Shown: piece after piece, positions 35,807 to 45,669 of the stretch
Position numbering within the stretch: position 1 is the stretch's first letter
Layout: each line of letters opens with the position of its first letter
Assembly (NCBI GenBank): GCA_963763135.1
Contig: CAVXNJ010000004.1
Span: 372,001 to 436,000, forward strand
Direction: 5' to 3'
DNA from: JANMZO01 sp963763135
GTDB taxonomy: Bacteria > Actinomycetota > Acidimicrobiia > Acidimicrobiales > JANYDT01
DNA: 64,000 bases
Notes under the pieces: generated by a model
Told to the model about the DNA's origin: nothing
Databases searched by the model: none
What the model saw: the letters and a program-made list of their open reading frames with translations, nothing else
Program-made: the position numbers and the translations under genes

Positions 35807-36427
35807 ATGACCGAGCGAGCACCACGTCGCCCCGGTCGTCCGGCGGGTGGAAAACCGGTGGTCGACCGTGAGCATGTTCTTGACGCGGCCGAGAGGGCCA
35901 TCAGGCGCGAGGGGGCGGCCGTGTCCATCGAGACCATCGCCCGTGAGGCGGGGGTTACGAAGCCAATCGTGTATGCACACGTCGGGGGTAGAGCGGAGCT
36001 CGGAAACACTCTCGCGCAGCGCCTGTCCGATCACCTTGTGGCGGCCTCGGGCAAGGCTTTGAAAGGGCATTCCAGCGGACGGGAAGCGCTCGCCGCTCTG
36101 CTGAAGAGCAATCTCGAAACCATCAACGAAAACCGGGAGCTCTTCCACTACGTGATGAGTGGAACCTCGCACGACAATCTGTCCATTGCGCAGCGATCCA
36201 CCACTCCGCTGGCCAGAGTGATCGGTGCTTGGCGGAAGGACCAGGGTCTCGATCCTGCGGTGGCCACCCCATGGGCCTACGCGATCGTCGGCATGTTGAA
36301 CTTCGTCGCGCTCTGGTGGATCAGCGAGTCCGAGCGCCCCGCCGATGAGGTCGCCGAGCAACTGGTCGAACTGCTCTGGTCGGGCCTCTCGGAACCACAA
36401 CGGAAACGGCGCGCTCGCGCACGCTGA
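35807..36427 (+). CDS. TetR-family transcriptional regulator
   Basis: 206 aa. An Arg/Pro-rich N-terminal arm is followed by the HTH (HVLDAAERAIRREGAAVSIETIAREAGVTKPIVYAHVGGRAEL) at about residues 20-65, then an all-helical ligand domain. The start is the ATG at MTERAPRRPGRP, with GAGGGA very close upstream. Probably a repressor released by a pathway compound. Copies of one 17-bp palindrome lie on both sides of the gene, before the divergent SDR and before the carotenoid oxygenase, and are its likely sites. Confidence 0.9.
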   Translation: MTERAPRRPGRPAGGKPVVDREHVLDAAERAIRREGAAVSIETIAREAGVTKPIVYAHVGGRAELGNTLAQRLSDHLVAASGKALKGHSSGREALAALLKSNLETINENRELFHYVMSGTSHDNLSIAQRSTTPLARVIGAWRKDQGLDPAVATPWAYAIVGMLNFVALWWISESERPADEVAEQLVELLWSGLSEPQRKRRARAR

Positions 36428-36543
36428 TCCCTGTCGACTGCGCGTGTGCAGTCGGAGTCCATGCGCAGATCGCCCGTCGGGTCGATCTTCGACCTGTGCG
36501 TGACCGCCCGAAAATCATTCGGAAACAAAGCCGCTTGACAAAA

Positions 36544-36560
36544 ACTTACGGCAGGTAAAT
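36544..36560. promoter_or_regulatory. Second operator class, copy 2
   Basis: ACTTACG-GCA-GGTAAAT lies between the TetR gene and the carotenoid oxygenase. It is followed by TTATTG, so it probably overlaps a -10 element. Confidence 0.6.
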
Positions 36561-36699
36561 TATTGTGCCATCGGTCACTGGCCCTGAAGATCGTCCTCTC
36601 GCTCAAGTGTCTGAGGTCGGATCGGTGTGCGTGGTTTGGGCGGGCATGTGCCGATTCGTAGAACGACCAAACGCACAACGGAACAGGACCGAGGCATCC

Positions 36700-38055
36700 A
36701 TGTCAACCACTGAAGACCTTTCTCTGCCGGCCCATCTCCTAGGTAACGGTGCGCCCGTTCACGAAGAGCGAACGCTCACGGATCTGCCTGTTACAGGAAG
36801 AATTCCACTGGAGCTCGACGGTCGCTATTTGCGAAACGGGGCGAACCCATTTACCGGAATGAGCGATCACCCGTTCTTCGGCGACGGCATGATCCACGGG
36901 GTGCGCCTCCGCGAAGGCAAGGCCGAGTGGTACCGCAACCGCTACGTGCAGACGCCATTCATTCGCAATCCACAACTGAACATCTTGGATCTCGAAGTCG
37001 CGCTCGATATGGCGTCTTCGAAAGCCAACACCCATGTCGTCGGGCACGCGGGAAAGATCCTCGCCTTGGAAGAGGGTCACTTTCCCTACGTGCTCGACGG
37101 TTCCCTCAACACCGTCGGGCCGACCGACTTCGGCGGCAAACTGACCGGTTCGTTCACGGCCCATCCGAAGATCTGCCCCGTGACCGGCGAAATGTTGGCC
37201 TTCGGGTACTCCGCGATGCCGCCGTATCTGACGTATCTGCGGGTGTCGGCCGACGGCCAACTCGTACAACGGGAAGAAATCACTGTCGGTGGACCCACGA
37301 TGATGCACGACTTCAACGTCACGCAGAACCACGTGATCTTCATGGACCTTCCCGCAGTCTTCGATATGGACATGGCCCTACGCGGTGAGATGCCCATCCG
37401 GTGGGACGACGCGTACCCGGCCCGACTCGGTGTCATGCCGCGCAACGGAAACGACGCGTCGGTCGTCTGGTACGACATCAATCCGTGTTACGTCTTTCAT
37501 CCCCTCAACGCGTACGAGGAAGGTGACACCATCGTTCTCGACGTTTCGAGGATGAGTCACGTCTGGCGTGATGGCGCAACGGATTTCCCGAGTCCGATGC
37601 TGTACCGCTGGACGATCAACACCAAAACGGGCACGGTCGCCGAACGACAGATCGACGACCATCCAGCGGACTTCCCGCGGGTACCCGACAGCCGCATTGG
37701 CCTCAAGCACCGCTTCGGCTACCTGATGGGCTTCGACGCCAACATGAGCTTCGAGAACGCCAAGAGTTCGACGGGAACGCTGCTCAAGTATGACCAGCAG
37801 ACCGGAGTGCGTTCGTCGATCAACGTCGGGCTCGGACGTCAACCGGGAGAGCCCGTGTTCGTGCCGGCCGACGGGGCCAAGAACGAAGACGACGGGTACC
37901 TCATCACATACGTCTACGACGCCAATACCGAACACAGCGAATGCGTGATCTACGACGCGGCCACGATGAGCGATGAACCAATCGCGTCTGTCCACCTACC
38001 TCGCGTTCCGTTCGGTTTCCACGGCAGCTGGGTCGATGCCAGCGTCGCCGACTGA
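36700..38055 (+). CDS. Carotenoid cleavage oxygenase (RPE65 family)
   Basis: 451 aa seven-bladed propeller iron oxygenase. The four iron-binding His are seen in AHPKICPVTGE, MMHDFNVT, FHPLNAY and GFHGSWV. Early motifs RYLRNGANPF and HPFFGDGMIHG fit. Bacterial members split carotenoids, apocarotenals, stilbenes or lignin-type alkenes. The ATG with GAGG upstream was chosen because the family begins there. A palindrome linked to the preceding TetR gene lies 140 bases upstream. Confidence 0.93.
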   Translation: MSTTEDLSLPAHLLGNGAPVHEERTLTDLPVTGRIPLELDGRYLRNGANPFTGMSDHPFFGDGMIHGVRLREGKAEWYRNRYVQTPFIRNPQLNILDLEVALDMASSKANTHVVGHAGKILALEEGHFPYVLDGSLNTVGPTDFGGKLTGSFTAHPKICPVTGEMLAFGYSAMPPYLTYLRVSADGQLVQREEITVGGPTMMHDFNVTQNHVIFMDLPAVFDMDMALRGEMPIRWDDAYPARLGVMPRNGNDASVVWYDINPCYVFHPLNAYEEGDTIVLDVSRMSHVWRDGATDFPSPMLYRWTINTKTGTVAERQIDDHPADFPRVPDSRIGLKHRFGYLMGFDANMSFENAKSSTGTLLKYDQQTGVRSSINVGLGRQPGEPVFVPADGAKNEDDGYLITYVYDANTEHSECVIYDAATMSDEPIASVHLPRVPFGFHGSWVDASVAD

Positions 38056-38133
38056 CCAGCCGCCGCCCGCCCCAGTGCCCGTCGCTCGATTTCTGACCTT
38101 CAACCAAACCCCGACTTCGACCTAGCTCGATCG

Positions 38134-39189
38134 ATGAACACGACACCGCAGTGTCTTGCTGACGTAACCGTCGCCTGGATGTCGACGGCGTTGGGTGTGG
38201 GTCTCGATTCGATGGACGTCCACCAGATCGCTGAGGGTCACGGATTCATGGGCCAGTTGGCCAGGGTTACGCTTCGCTCATCGGATCCGACAGTCCCGTC
38301 GTCGGTCATCATCAAGCTGCCAACGTCGGACCCTGGTGGTCGTTTTATCGGCGAGATGATGCGGGTGTGGGAGCGTGAACATTGCTTCTACCGAGATGTT
38401 GCGCCCGAGCTGAACATTCGGGCTCCGAGGGCTCTGGTCAACATCGCTGACCCGCCGTGTCTGGTGCTCGAAGACCTGGCACCCGCGATCCCCGGGGATC
38501 ATGTCGCGGGCGCGACCCTGGACCAGGCGGAGCGTTGCATCGATCTGTTGTCGCGTCACCACGCCGCCTGGTTTGAACACCCGCGCCTCGCTTCATTCAC
38601 ATGGATGCCCGGGCTGGACGATCCTTCGATCCTGACGCTCGCTGACACGTTCGCAATGGGCTGGCCGATGTTTCTCGATCGGTTCGGGGCCGAACTCCCA
38701 ACGCGCTGTTTGCGATGGTGTGAACAGTTCGTTGGCGGCATTCCCGAATGGATCCGAGGCCACTACGACGATGCTGTCACCATCGTCCATGGCGACTTCC
38801 GGCTCGACAATCTCTTCTTCCTCGAAGACGGTGGCGTCGCGGTGATCGACTGGCAATTGTCCATGAAGGCACCGGGCCAGACCGACGTGGTGTACTTCTG
38901 CGCGAACAACCTCAGCATCGAGATGCGGCGATCGCATGAAGATGAACTCATTGCGCGCTACGTGGCCGGGTTGCATGCAGCGGGGGTACCCGGCCACGCG
39001 GTGACCCTCGAAAGTGTCCGCCGCGGTTACCTCGAAGGGCTGCTCTTCTATGCAGTGTCGTTCGGTGCGAGCCTTCTCACGATCGACCCGGCCAATGAGC
39101 GAGGAACCGCATTGTTCGATGCGTTGGTCCGACGGACCTTCGCCGCCGTAGACGACCATGACGTCGGACAACTCATGGGATTCACCTGA
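38134..39189 (+). CDS. APH/ecdysteroid-kinase-like phosphotransferase
   Basis: 351 aa. The kinase core has the catalytic loop VHGDFRLDNLFF and the metal site VIDWQ. The N-lobe shows PSSVIIKLP and VLEDL. These proteins phosphorylate small hydroxylated molecules; in catabolic clusters they often accompany acyl-CoA dehydrogenases, as in the fused ACAD10/11 proteins. So it could phosphorylate a hydroxy-acyl intermediate for later elimination. It precedes the importer genes. A partial relative begins at 63758. Confidence 0.82.
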   Translation: MNTTPQCLADVTVAWMSTALGVGLDSMDVHQIAEGHGFMGQLARVTLRSSDPTVPSSVIIKLPTSDPGGRFIGEMMRVWEREHCFYRDVAPELNIRAPRALVNIADPPCLVLEDLAPAIPGDHVAGATLDQAERCIDLLSRHHAAWFEHPRLASFTWMPGLDDPSILTLADTFAMGWPMFLDRFGAELPTRCLRWCEQFVGGIPEWIRGHYDDAVTIVHGDFRLDNLFFLEDGGVAVIDWQLSMKAPGQTDVVYFCANNLSIEMRRSHEDELIARYVAGLHAAGVPGHAVTLESVRRGYLEGLLFYAVSFGASLLTIDPANERGTALFDALVRRTFAAVDDHDVGQLMGFT

Positions 39190-39322
39190 CCTTCCAGCGC
39201 AGGTCACTAGTAAGCGCACATATCACTGATCCACGATCGACCTGATAGCTCTGAACCAACGCTCGAACGTTGAGCGGACACCTGAAGCAGTGACCCACCC
39301 ACAACCAAGGAGCAGCAAACAC

Positions 39323-40588
39323 ATGACACCCACGAAACGCCACGCCGTACGCGCGGGCGCCCTGATCGCGGCGATTTCTCTCGCCGCAACCGTTGCACCC
39401 GCATCGACGACGCTCGGGGCAACGAAAGCAAAAACGACTCCTTCAAACAACTTCCCCACCTTGAAGCCGGCGACGGGTGCAGTGTTCACGATCGGCATGA
39501 CGAACACGGAAGGCGCAGCCGGCGGGCTGGACTACCCCCAGATCCGCACCATGGCCCAGGGCACTGTGGACTACCTGAACAAGCACGGTGGCATGGGTGG
39601 TCGCAAGATCAAACTCGAGGCGTGTGTGGTCAAAGCATCACCGGAGACCTCAGCGGCCTGCGCCCAGGAGTTGGTTGGCAAGAAGGTCGATGCGGTCCTC
39701 CTCGGCCTCGACATCTTCCCCGGTTACGCCACCTACGACGCGGCAGGTATTCCGGTCTTCGGCGTCCTTCCGATCCTCCCGGGTGACTACACCGCGAAGG
39801 CACTGCTGTTCGGAGGAGGCAATGCCACGTCGATGGCGGCGACTGCCGCCGCAGCGAAGATTCACTACAAGGCGAAAAGCGTCGCCATCGTCGCCGCGGA
39901 CAATCCCGGAACGGCCGGCACCGTCGCATCACTCCAGGGATCGCTCGCGAAGGCGGGGATCACGTTCAAGACGGTGAAGGGCGGCGACAACGAGACCGAC
40001 GCCGGCTATCAAGGGCTCATGCGTGAAGCGGCGAAAGACAACCCCGATGTGATCGTGTCGCTCTACGGCGATGCCGGCTGTATCGGGACCGTTCGCGGCC
40101 GAGCGTCGCTCGGCATCAAGATCCCTGTTCTGAGCACGGTCATCTGCGCCGGGTCAGACGTGCGCAAGGTCGTCGGCGATGACCTCCTCGGCTGGGCCTT
40201 CCCGGGCAGCCAGACGGACTCGATTACACCGGAGCGGGCGATCCTCCAGACCATTGCTGCCCCGGTACTGAAGATCAAGCCGGCCGATGTGGACCCGGGT
40301 GCGTTGAGCCTCGGCGCTCTCGGCATCCAGGGGGTTATGACATTGGCCGAGCATGCGAACCGGATGCAGGCGAAAAAGCTGAAGGTCACCGGACCCTCAC
40401 TCTTCTCGTTCATCAAGTCGTCGAGGGGCACGGTCGTGTGGCCCAAAGGTGCGGCGCTCGAATGCGGTGCGGTACCGGCATATTCGGCCGTCTGCGGATT
40501 CACGTTCCCGGTCGCGACCTACACAAAGGATGGCAACATCACGATTCCCGGCCTCGAGAACGTGGACACCAAGCCCTTCTTGCCGTAA
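39323..40588 (+). CDS. ABC importer substrate-binding protein (LivK-type)
   Basis: 421 aa periplasmic-binding-type protein with an N-terminal signal peptide (MTPTKRHAVRAGALIAAISL onward, cleavage near TLGA). The class I fold starts at FTIGMTNTEGAAGG and includes GGRKIKLEACVVKASPET. No lipobox Cys is seen near the cleavage site. AGGAG precedes the ATG. It starts a four-gene operon for a complete branched-chain-type importer. Such importers often carry aromatic acids, urea or other hydrophobic acids, so the ligand is open. Confidence 0.9.
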   Translation: MTPTKRHAVRAGALIAAISLAATVAPASTTLGATKAKTTPSNNFPTLKPATGAVFTIGMTNTEGAAGGLDYPQIRTMAQGTVDYLNKHGGMGGRKIKLEACVVKASPETSAACAQELVGKKVDAVLLGLDIFPGYATYDAAGIPVFGVLPILPGDYTAKALLFGGGNATSMAATAAAAKIHYKAKSVAIVAADNPGTAGTVASLQGSLAKAGITFKTVKGGDNETDAGYQGLMREAAKDNPDVIVSLYGDAGCIGTVRGRASLGIKIPVLSTVICAGSDVRKVVGDDLLGWAFPGSQTDSITPERAILQTIAAPVLKIKPADVDPGALSLGALGIQGVMTLAEHANRMQAKKLKVTGPSLFSFIKSSRGTVVWPKGAALECGAVPAYSAVCGFTFPVATYTKDGNITIPGLENVDTKPFLP

Positions 40589-40624
40589 CGCGGCCAGACC
40601 CCTCTTAGCGAACGCTCGTCTGCC

Positions 40625-42637
40625 GTGACTGACTACGTCTTCTATTTGCTGCTCGGTAGCGGAGCGGCAGCAATCATCGCGGCGTTCGGACTCGGGTTGG
40701 TCATCACCTACCAGGGCTCGGGCATCGTGAACTTCGCCTACGGCGGTATGGCGATGTGGATTGCGTTCGTCTACGCCGACCTTCGGACTGGCGCTTATCC
40801 GTTTCCGATCCCCGGTCTCCCGGCGCGCTACCACTTCGGTGGTGGCGACGTCGGGTACCGGTGGGCCTTCCTACTCGCTATGACCACTGCAGCAGCGATG
40901 GGGCTCATTGTCTACCTGTTGGTCTTTCGGCCACTTCGAAAAGCGCCGGCGCTAGCACGTGTCGTTGCGAGTGTCGGGCTGGTGATCTTGCTCATGGACC
41001 TCGTTCGGGGTCGTTTCGGGGACACGACCGCTCTTCGGGTGCCGGGTATCCTCCCTCGTGATCCGGTGACGATCTCTTCGGGTCTCACTATCCCTCGTGA
41101 TGGTCTGTGGCTCGCCTTCATCGTTCTCGTCATGGCTGCCGCGCTATGGGCCACGTTGCGTTTCACTCGAGTCGGCCTGATTACCCGCGCTGCCGCCGAG
41201 AACGAAAAGGGTGCTGTTCTTCTCGGCTTCTCGCCCGATCTGATGGCGGGCGCGAGTTTCGTCATTGCTTCGATGGTCGGCGGACTCATTGCGATCCTTG
41301 CGGCGCCGATGATCTACCTGAATACCACGGTGCTCACCTTCGCATATCTCATCCCGGCCGTCGGGGCGGCGTTGATCGGCGAGTTCAAACGTCCACTTCC
41401 GACCGTTGCCGTCGGCTTCGCGATCGGCATGATCCAATCCGTCTTCACGAAACTCCAGAACGACCTCACCTGGTTCCCGAAGTACGGAGCCCGAGAAGGA
41501 CTGCCGTTCATCGTGATAATCGTCGCCATGGTCGCGCTGGGGGAGCGGCTACCGGACCGCGGGAGCGTCGACAACTGGAGACTTCCGCAGGTTCCCCCGG
41601 CGCAGATGAGTCCGGTGATGGCGATTGCGCCAGCCGCAGCGGCGATCGCGGGTTTGCTCTTCCTCGGACCGCTCTGGCGTGGCGCCATCATGACAACGTT
41701 GATCGCAATCGTGTTCGCGCTCTCGTTGGTGGTTCTCACCGGCTTCGGCGGTCAGACCTCGCTTGCGCAAATGGCCTTCGCCGGAGTGGCGGGTTTCACG
41801 CTCTCCAAACTGGCGGTTCAATGGAACATACCGTTTCCGGTCGCGCCTCTGCTCGCCGCGTTGGTCGCCACCGGCTTCGGTCTTCTCGTCGGGCTCCCTG
41901 CGTTGCGGGTCCGTGGAACGAACCTCGCGATCATCACGCTCGCGGGAGGTGTGACCGTTGGGGAGTTCCTGTTCAAGAATCCCGACTTCGTCGGTGATGC
42001 ATCGACCGGCGGGGCCAAGGTGCCGAACCCCAAGATCGGTGCCTGGGATTTGGGCTTGATCCTCGGCAACAAATCCTCTCGACCGGTATTTGGGATCTTT
42101 CTCGTGGTCGTGGTGCTTGCGCTCTGCATTCTCGTCGGCAACGTACGGAAGAGCTCGACGGGTCGGCGGATGCTGGCGATCCGTTCGAATGAGCGGGCGG
42201 CAAGCGCAATCGGCATCAATGTCGCCAACGGCAAGATGATGGTATTCGCCGTTTCGTCGTTCATTGCAGGAATCGGAGGTTGCCTGATCGGATACCGGTT
42301 CGGCTCCGTCTCCGACGTCTCATACGGAACGGTGGCCTCGCTCGCTGCTCTCGCTGTCGCGTACCTCGGGGGCATCACGAGCGTCAGCGGTGCCGTCGCC
42401 TCTGGCATCGTCGCGTCGTCGGGTGTTGCGTTCTTCACCATGACCCGCGTCATCGGGTCCCTCGGAAAATGGGAGTTCTATATCGGGGGAGTCTTGTTGA
42501 TCTTTACGGCGATTCAGAATCCGGAAGGCATCGCCGGAGCATTCCGGGCGCAGGCCGCCGAGAAACGCCTCAAGAAGGAACGCCTTGGCGCTGACATCGT
42601 GTTGGGCACGAACGGACTCGCGATGGACACCAAATGA
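40625..42637 (+). CDS. Fused LivH-LivM ABC permease
   Basis: 670 aa with some 16-18 hydrophobic segments. The first half (1-300) is LivH-like, with GLVITYQGSGIVNFAYGGMAM; the second half (340-650) is LivM-like, with GFGGQTSLAQMAF and SNERAASAIGINV. Both permease halves of the importer are thus in one chain, a fusion common in actinobacteria. GTG start. The end overlaps the ATPase gene by four bases. Confidence 0.92.
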   Translation: MTDYVFYLLLGSGAAAIIAAFGLGLVITYQGSGIVNFAYGGMAMWIAFVYADLRTGAYPFPIPGLPARYHFGGGDVGYRWAFLLAMTTAAAMGLIVYLLVFRPLRKAPALARVVASVGLVILLMDLVRGRFGDTTALRVPGILPRDPVTISSGLTIPRDGLWLAFIVLVMAAALWATLRFTRVGLITRAAAENEKGAVLLGFSPDLMAGASFVIASMVGGLIAILAAPMIYLNTTVLTFAYLIPAVGAALIGEFKRPLPTVAVGFAIGMIQSVFTKLQNDLTWFPKYGAREGLPFIVIIVAMVALGERLPDRGSVDNWRLPQVPPAQMSPVMAIAPAAAAIAGLLFLGPLWRGAIMTTLIAIVFALSLVVLTGFGGQTSLAQMAFAGVAGFTLSKLAVQWNIPFPVAPLLAALVATGFGLLVGLPALRVRGTNLAIITLAGGVTVGEFLFKNPDFVGDASTGGAKVPNPKIGAWDLGLILGNKSSRPVFGIFLVVVVLALCILVGNVRKSSTGRRMLAIRSNERAASAIGINVANGKMMVFAVSSFIAGIGGCLIGYRFGSVSDVSYGTVASLAALAVAYLGGITSVSGAVASGIVASSGVAFFTMTRVIGSLGKWEFYIGGVLLIFTAIQNPEGIAGAFRAQAAEKRLKKERLGADIVLGTNGLAMDTK

Positions 42638-43401
42638 CGCTGTTGCAAACCACCGATATGTCGGTCAGCTTCGGCGGCCTGCGCGTGGTGGACTCGGTCG
42701 ACTTCGCCGTGCGCGAGGGCTCGCTCGTTGGGTTGATCGGCCCGAACGGCGCAGGCAAGACCACCTTCATTGACGGCATCACGGGTTTCGTTCCCGCCAC
42801 GGGCCGGATCGAGTTCGACGGCCATGACATCACTCATCTTCCGGTCCACAAGCGAGCAAGGATGGGCCTGGGGCGGACATGGCAATCCTTGGAACTATTC
42901 GACGATTTGTCGGTGGAAGAGAACCTGTTCGTGGCCGCCGACAAACAGACGGCGCGCAACTTCTTGTTGGACATGGTCAATCCCGGTCGTAAACGCGAAC
43001 GAAAAGACGTGGAGGCTGCTCTCGACATTCTCGGGATCAGTGACCTGGCGCGGAGCATGCCCAACGAAATCAGTCAGGGGCAGCGGAAACTCGTATCAGC
43101 GGCCCGCGCTCTCGCAACACGCCCAAAGCTTGTGTGCATGGATGAACCGGCGGCCGGACTCGACACCGACGAAAGTATTCTGCTCGGTCGAGGTCTGCGG
43201 AAGATCGTCGATTCCGGAACGAGCATCTTCCTTGTTGACCACGACATGGGTCTGGTGCTCACAATCTGCGACTACATCTACGTTATCGAGTTCGGCGTAA
43301 AGATCGCCGAAGGAACTCCGGCGGAGATCAAACGCAATCCGCAGGTCATCGCGGCGTACCTCGGGGAGTCCGCCAGAGCGAACGAGGCCAATCCTTCATG
43401 A
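42634..43401 (+). CDS. livG: ABC importer ATPase (LivG-type)
   Basis: 255 aa. Walker A GPNGAGKTT (about residues 36-44), signature ISQGQRK, Walker B LVCMDEPAAGLD, and switch His in DHDMGLV. The C-terminal Liv-type extension VIAAYLGES is present. It pairs with the next ATPase to drive the fused permease. Overlaps at both ends (ATGA) show tight coupling. Confidence 0.93.
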   Translation: MTLLQTTDMSVSFGGLRVVDSVDFAVREGSLVGLIGPNGAGKTTFIDGITGFVPATGRIEFDGHDITHLPVHKRARMGLGRTWQSLELFDDLSVEENLFVAADKQTARNFLLDMVNPGRKRERKDVEAALDILGISDLARSMPNEISQGQRKLVSAARALATRPKLVCMDEPAAGLDTDESILLGRGLRKIVDSGTSIFLVDHDMGLVLTICDYIYVIEFGVKIAEGTPAEIKRNPQVIAAYLGESARANEANPS

Positions 43402-44114
43402 GACTGCTCGAAATTAGCGAAATGTCAACCGGCTACAACGGAGTGCCGGTAGTCCGAAATCTTTCGCTCCATGTGGATGAAGGGGAAGTGGTTGCCCTGC
43501 TCGGTCCCAACGGCGCGGGAAAGACCTCGACGCTGCTGACCACATCGGCGATGAATCCGATTCTCAGCGGCGACATCAAGGTCTTGGGTCAATCGATCAG
43601 GGGATGCCGGGCGCACCATGTGGCGCGTCGCGGGCTCGCCCACGTTCCAGAGGACCGGAGCCTGTTCTTCCAATTGACCGTCCGGGAGAACCTTCGGCTC
43701 CGGGCAAAACGAGGGTCGGCCGCACTCGACGAGGCTCTCGAGTATTTCCCCGCTCTCGGAGCCTTAATGGAGCGCCGGGCCGGACTGTTGTCGGGTGGGG
43801 AACAACAGATGCTCGCTGTGGCGCGCGCCCTCACCGTGAAGCCGAAGCTGCTGATGGTCGACGAGATGAGTCTTGGTTTAGCGCCGATCATCGTCGAGCG
43901 GTTGCTGCCGATCCTTCGGGATATTGCATCGAAAACAGGGACCGGCATTCTGCTTGTGGAACAACACGTGCATCTGGCGTTAGAGGTCGCTGACCGGGCG
44001 TACGTGCTAAGTCATGGAAATCTCGCGTTGGAGGGATCGGCCGCCCACCTTCGTGAGAACGCTCATCTTCTCGAGCGGAGCTATCTCGGTGAGACGGTGG
44101 AGCCCGCGAGTTAG
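43398..44114 (+). CDS. livF: ABC importer ATPase (LivF-type)
   Basis: 238 aa. Walker A GPNGAGKTS, signature LSGGEQQMLAVARAL, Walker B LLMVDEMSLGL, and switch VEQHVHLAL. LivF proteins carry this DEMSLGLAP variant. Last gene of the importer operon, ending just before a short hairpin and a convergent gene. Confidence 0.93.
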   Translation: MRLLEISEMSTGYNGVPVVRNLSLHVDEGEVVALLGPNGAGKTSTLLTTSAMNPILSGDIKVLGQSIRGCRAHHVARRGLAHVPEDRSLFFQLTVRENLRLRAKRGSAALDEALEYFPALGALMERRAGLLSGGEQQMLAVARALTVKPKLLMVDEMSLGLAPIIVERLLPILRDIASKTGTGILLVEQHVHLALEVADRAYVLSHGNLALEGSAAHLRENAHLLERSYLGETVEPAS

Positions 44115-44149
44115 CGTCCGTCGAGCGCCTCCTGTGCTGCGCTTTGATC

Positions 44150-44165
44150 CGCGCCCGAAGGCGCG
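44150..44165. terminator. Short hairpin between convergent operons
   Basis: CGCGCC and GGCGCG flank a CGAA tetraloop. It lies between livF and the E2 gene and could end both transcripts. No T tract. Confidence 0.45.
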
Positions 44166-44167
44166 TG

Positions 44168-45664
44168 TCAGCCCAGGGTGGTCGGGTCGTCGAGGTAACG
44201 ACCGATTGACTGGACGAAGGCCGCCGCCGGGGCTCCATCGGTGACACGATGGTCCCAGGTAAGGCTGAGGGTCATTCGCTTGACGCGTCGAATGCCTCCA
44301 TTGTCGACCCAGGCAACATCGTCACGGATGCGGCCGACGCCGAGAATTCCCGCATTCGGAGGGTTGATGACCGGGGTGAAGCCGTCTACACCGAACATGC
44401 CAAGCGCGCTTACGGAAAACGTTCCACCCTCAAGCTCGGGCAGCTTGAGCTTCCCGCTTCTCGCTGCTTCGGAAAGTCGTGAGGTCTCGGCGGAAAGAAC
44501 GCCAAGACCGAGTTGGTCGGCATTTCGAACGACTGGCACCACGAGTCCCTCATCGAGAGCCACGGCCATGCCAATGTGAATCTCCGGGAGAACCGCGATG
44601 CCCTCGGCCGTGACCTGGCTGTTCAAGCGGGGGTGGTCGCGGAGGGCCCGCGCCGTGGCGGCGATGACGTAGTCGGTGTAACCGGGTGTCGACCCACCAG
44701 ATGCCTTGCGGGCATTGCGATCAGCAACCACCGCGTCCATCTCGACGTCGATCATCAGGGTCAGTTGGGCCATTTCCTGAAGCGAAGCGCGCATACGAGT
44801 TGCAATGGTGCCTCGCATGCCCTTCAACGGAACCGTGATGGTCGGCTGCTGAGCGAGAGCGGTGTAGGTCGCGGGCGCGGCCGGGGATTTCCCGCCGGTA
44901 ACGATCGCCCGAACATGGTCCGCGACGTCTTGGCGGGAGATTCGACCGTCGGGCGAGGTGGCCAGAATCGCTGTGGTGGCGAGGTCGATGCCAAGGATGC
45001 GGGCCAGTTCCACCGCGGCAAACGTGGCGGCCGGCGGCTGCGCTCGCCGAGGAGCGGAAGCGTCGATCGCTGCTGTTGCTGCCGGCTGCGAGGGTGGGGT
45101 GACGACCGGCTGCGGGGCCAGCGTGGCCGATGTCGGAGAAACCTCGACGGGCTGCGCTGTCGTAATCGTTGCCTGGCTCGCTTTGGCCGCCACAACATCT
45201 TCGGAAGTAATTCGCCCACCGGGCCCGGTGCCAACGACGGCTTCGAGCTTCACGCCGAGTTGGGCGGCTTGGTTTCGCGCGTATGGCGATGCGAAAATCC
45301 GCTCGCCGGCGGACCGCACCGTTGTCTCCTGCGGAACCGGCGACGTTGTGGCCGTGGCCGCGGCCGTGGCCGGGACCGGTGCCAGAGCGACCGGCGTGGC
45401 GAGCGTCGCACCGCCCGGTGCCGCCTCGCCGTCGGCCAATATCCAGCCGATGAGCTCACCGCACTTGTAGGTTTCCCCGATAACTCCGACGATGTGAAGC
45501 ACGCCCCCGTCGGGAATCTCAACCTCGGTCTCGACCTTGTCGGTTTCGACCACCATCACCGAAGTGCCGGGCGTGACCGGAGCGGTGTGGTCGACCAGCC
45601 ATTGGAGGATTGTGCCCTCCTCCATGGTGAGGCCGAGTTTGGGCATGGTGAATTCGAGCGCCAT
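44168..45664 (-). CDS. acoC: 2-oxo-acid/acetoin dehydrogenase E2 acyltransferase
   Basis: 498 aa. An N-terminal lipoyl domain has the lipoylated Lys in VETDKVETEVE (about residue 43). After Ala/Thr-rich linkers come two peripheral-subunit-binding domains (FASPYARNQAAQLGV and FAAVELARILGIDL onward), then the acyltransferase core with the active His in LTWDHRVTDGAPAA. Last gene of the E1-alpha, E1-beta, AcoX, E2 operon. AcoX in the set favours acetoin or a related ketol as substrate. The usual number of binding domains is one; E3 is not encoded here. Confidence 0.9.
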   Translation of the reverse strand: MALEFTMPKLGLTMEEGTILQWLVDHTAPVTPGTSVMVVETDKVETEVEIPDGGVLHIVGVIGETYKCGELIGWILADGEAAPGGATLATPVALAPVPATAAATATTSPVPQETTVRSAGERIFASPYARNQAAQLGVKLEAVVGTGPGGRITSEDVVAAKASQATITTAQPVEVSPTSATLAPQPVVTPPSQPAATAAIDASAPRRAQPPAATFAAVELARILGIDLATTAILATSPDGRISRQDVADHVRAIVTGGKSPAAPATYTALAQQPTITVPLKGMRGTIATRMRASLQEMAQLTLMIDVEMDAVVADRNARKASGGSTPGYTDYVIAATARALRDHPRLNSQVTAEGIAVLPEIHIGMAVALDEGLVVPVVRNADQLGLGVLSAETSRLSEAARSGKLKLPELEGGTFSVSALGMFGVDGFTPVINPPNAGILGVGRIRDDVAWVDNGGIRRVKRMTLSLTWDHRVTDGAPAAAFVQSIGRYLDDPTTLG

Positions 45665-45669
45665 GGCGG

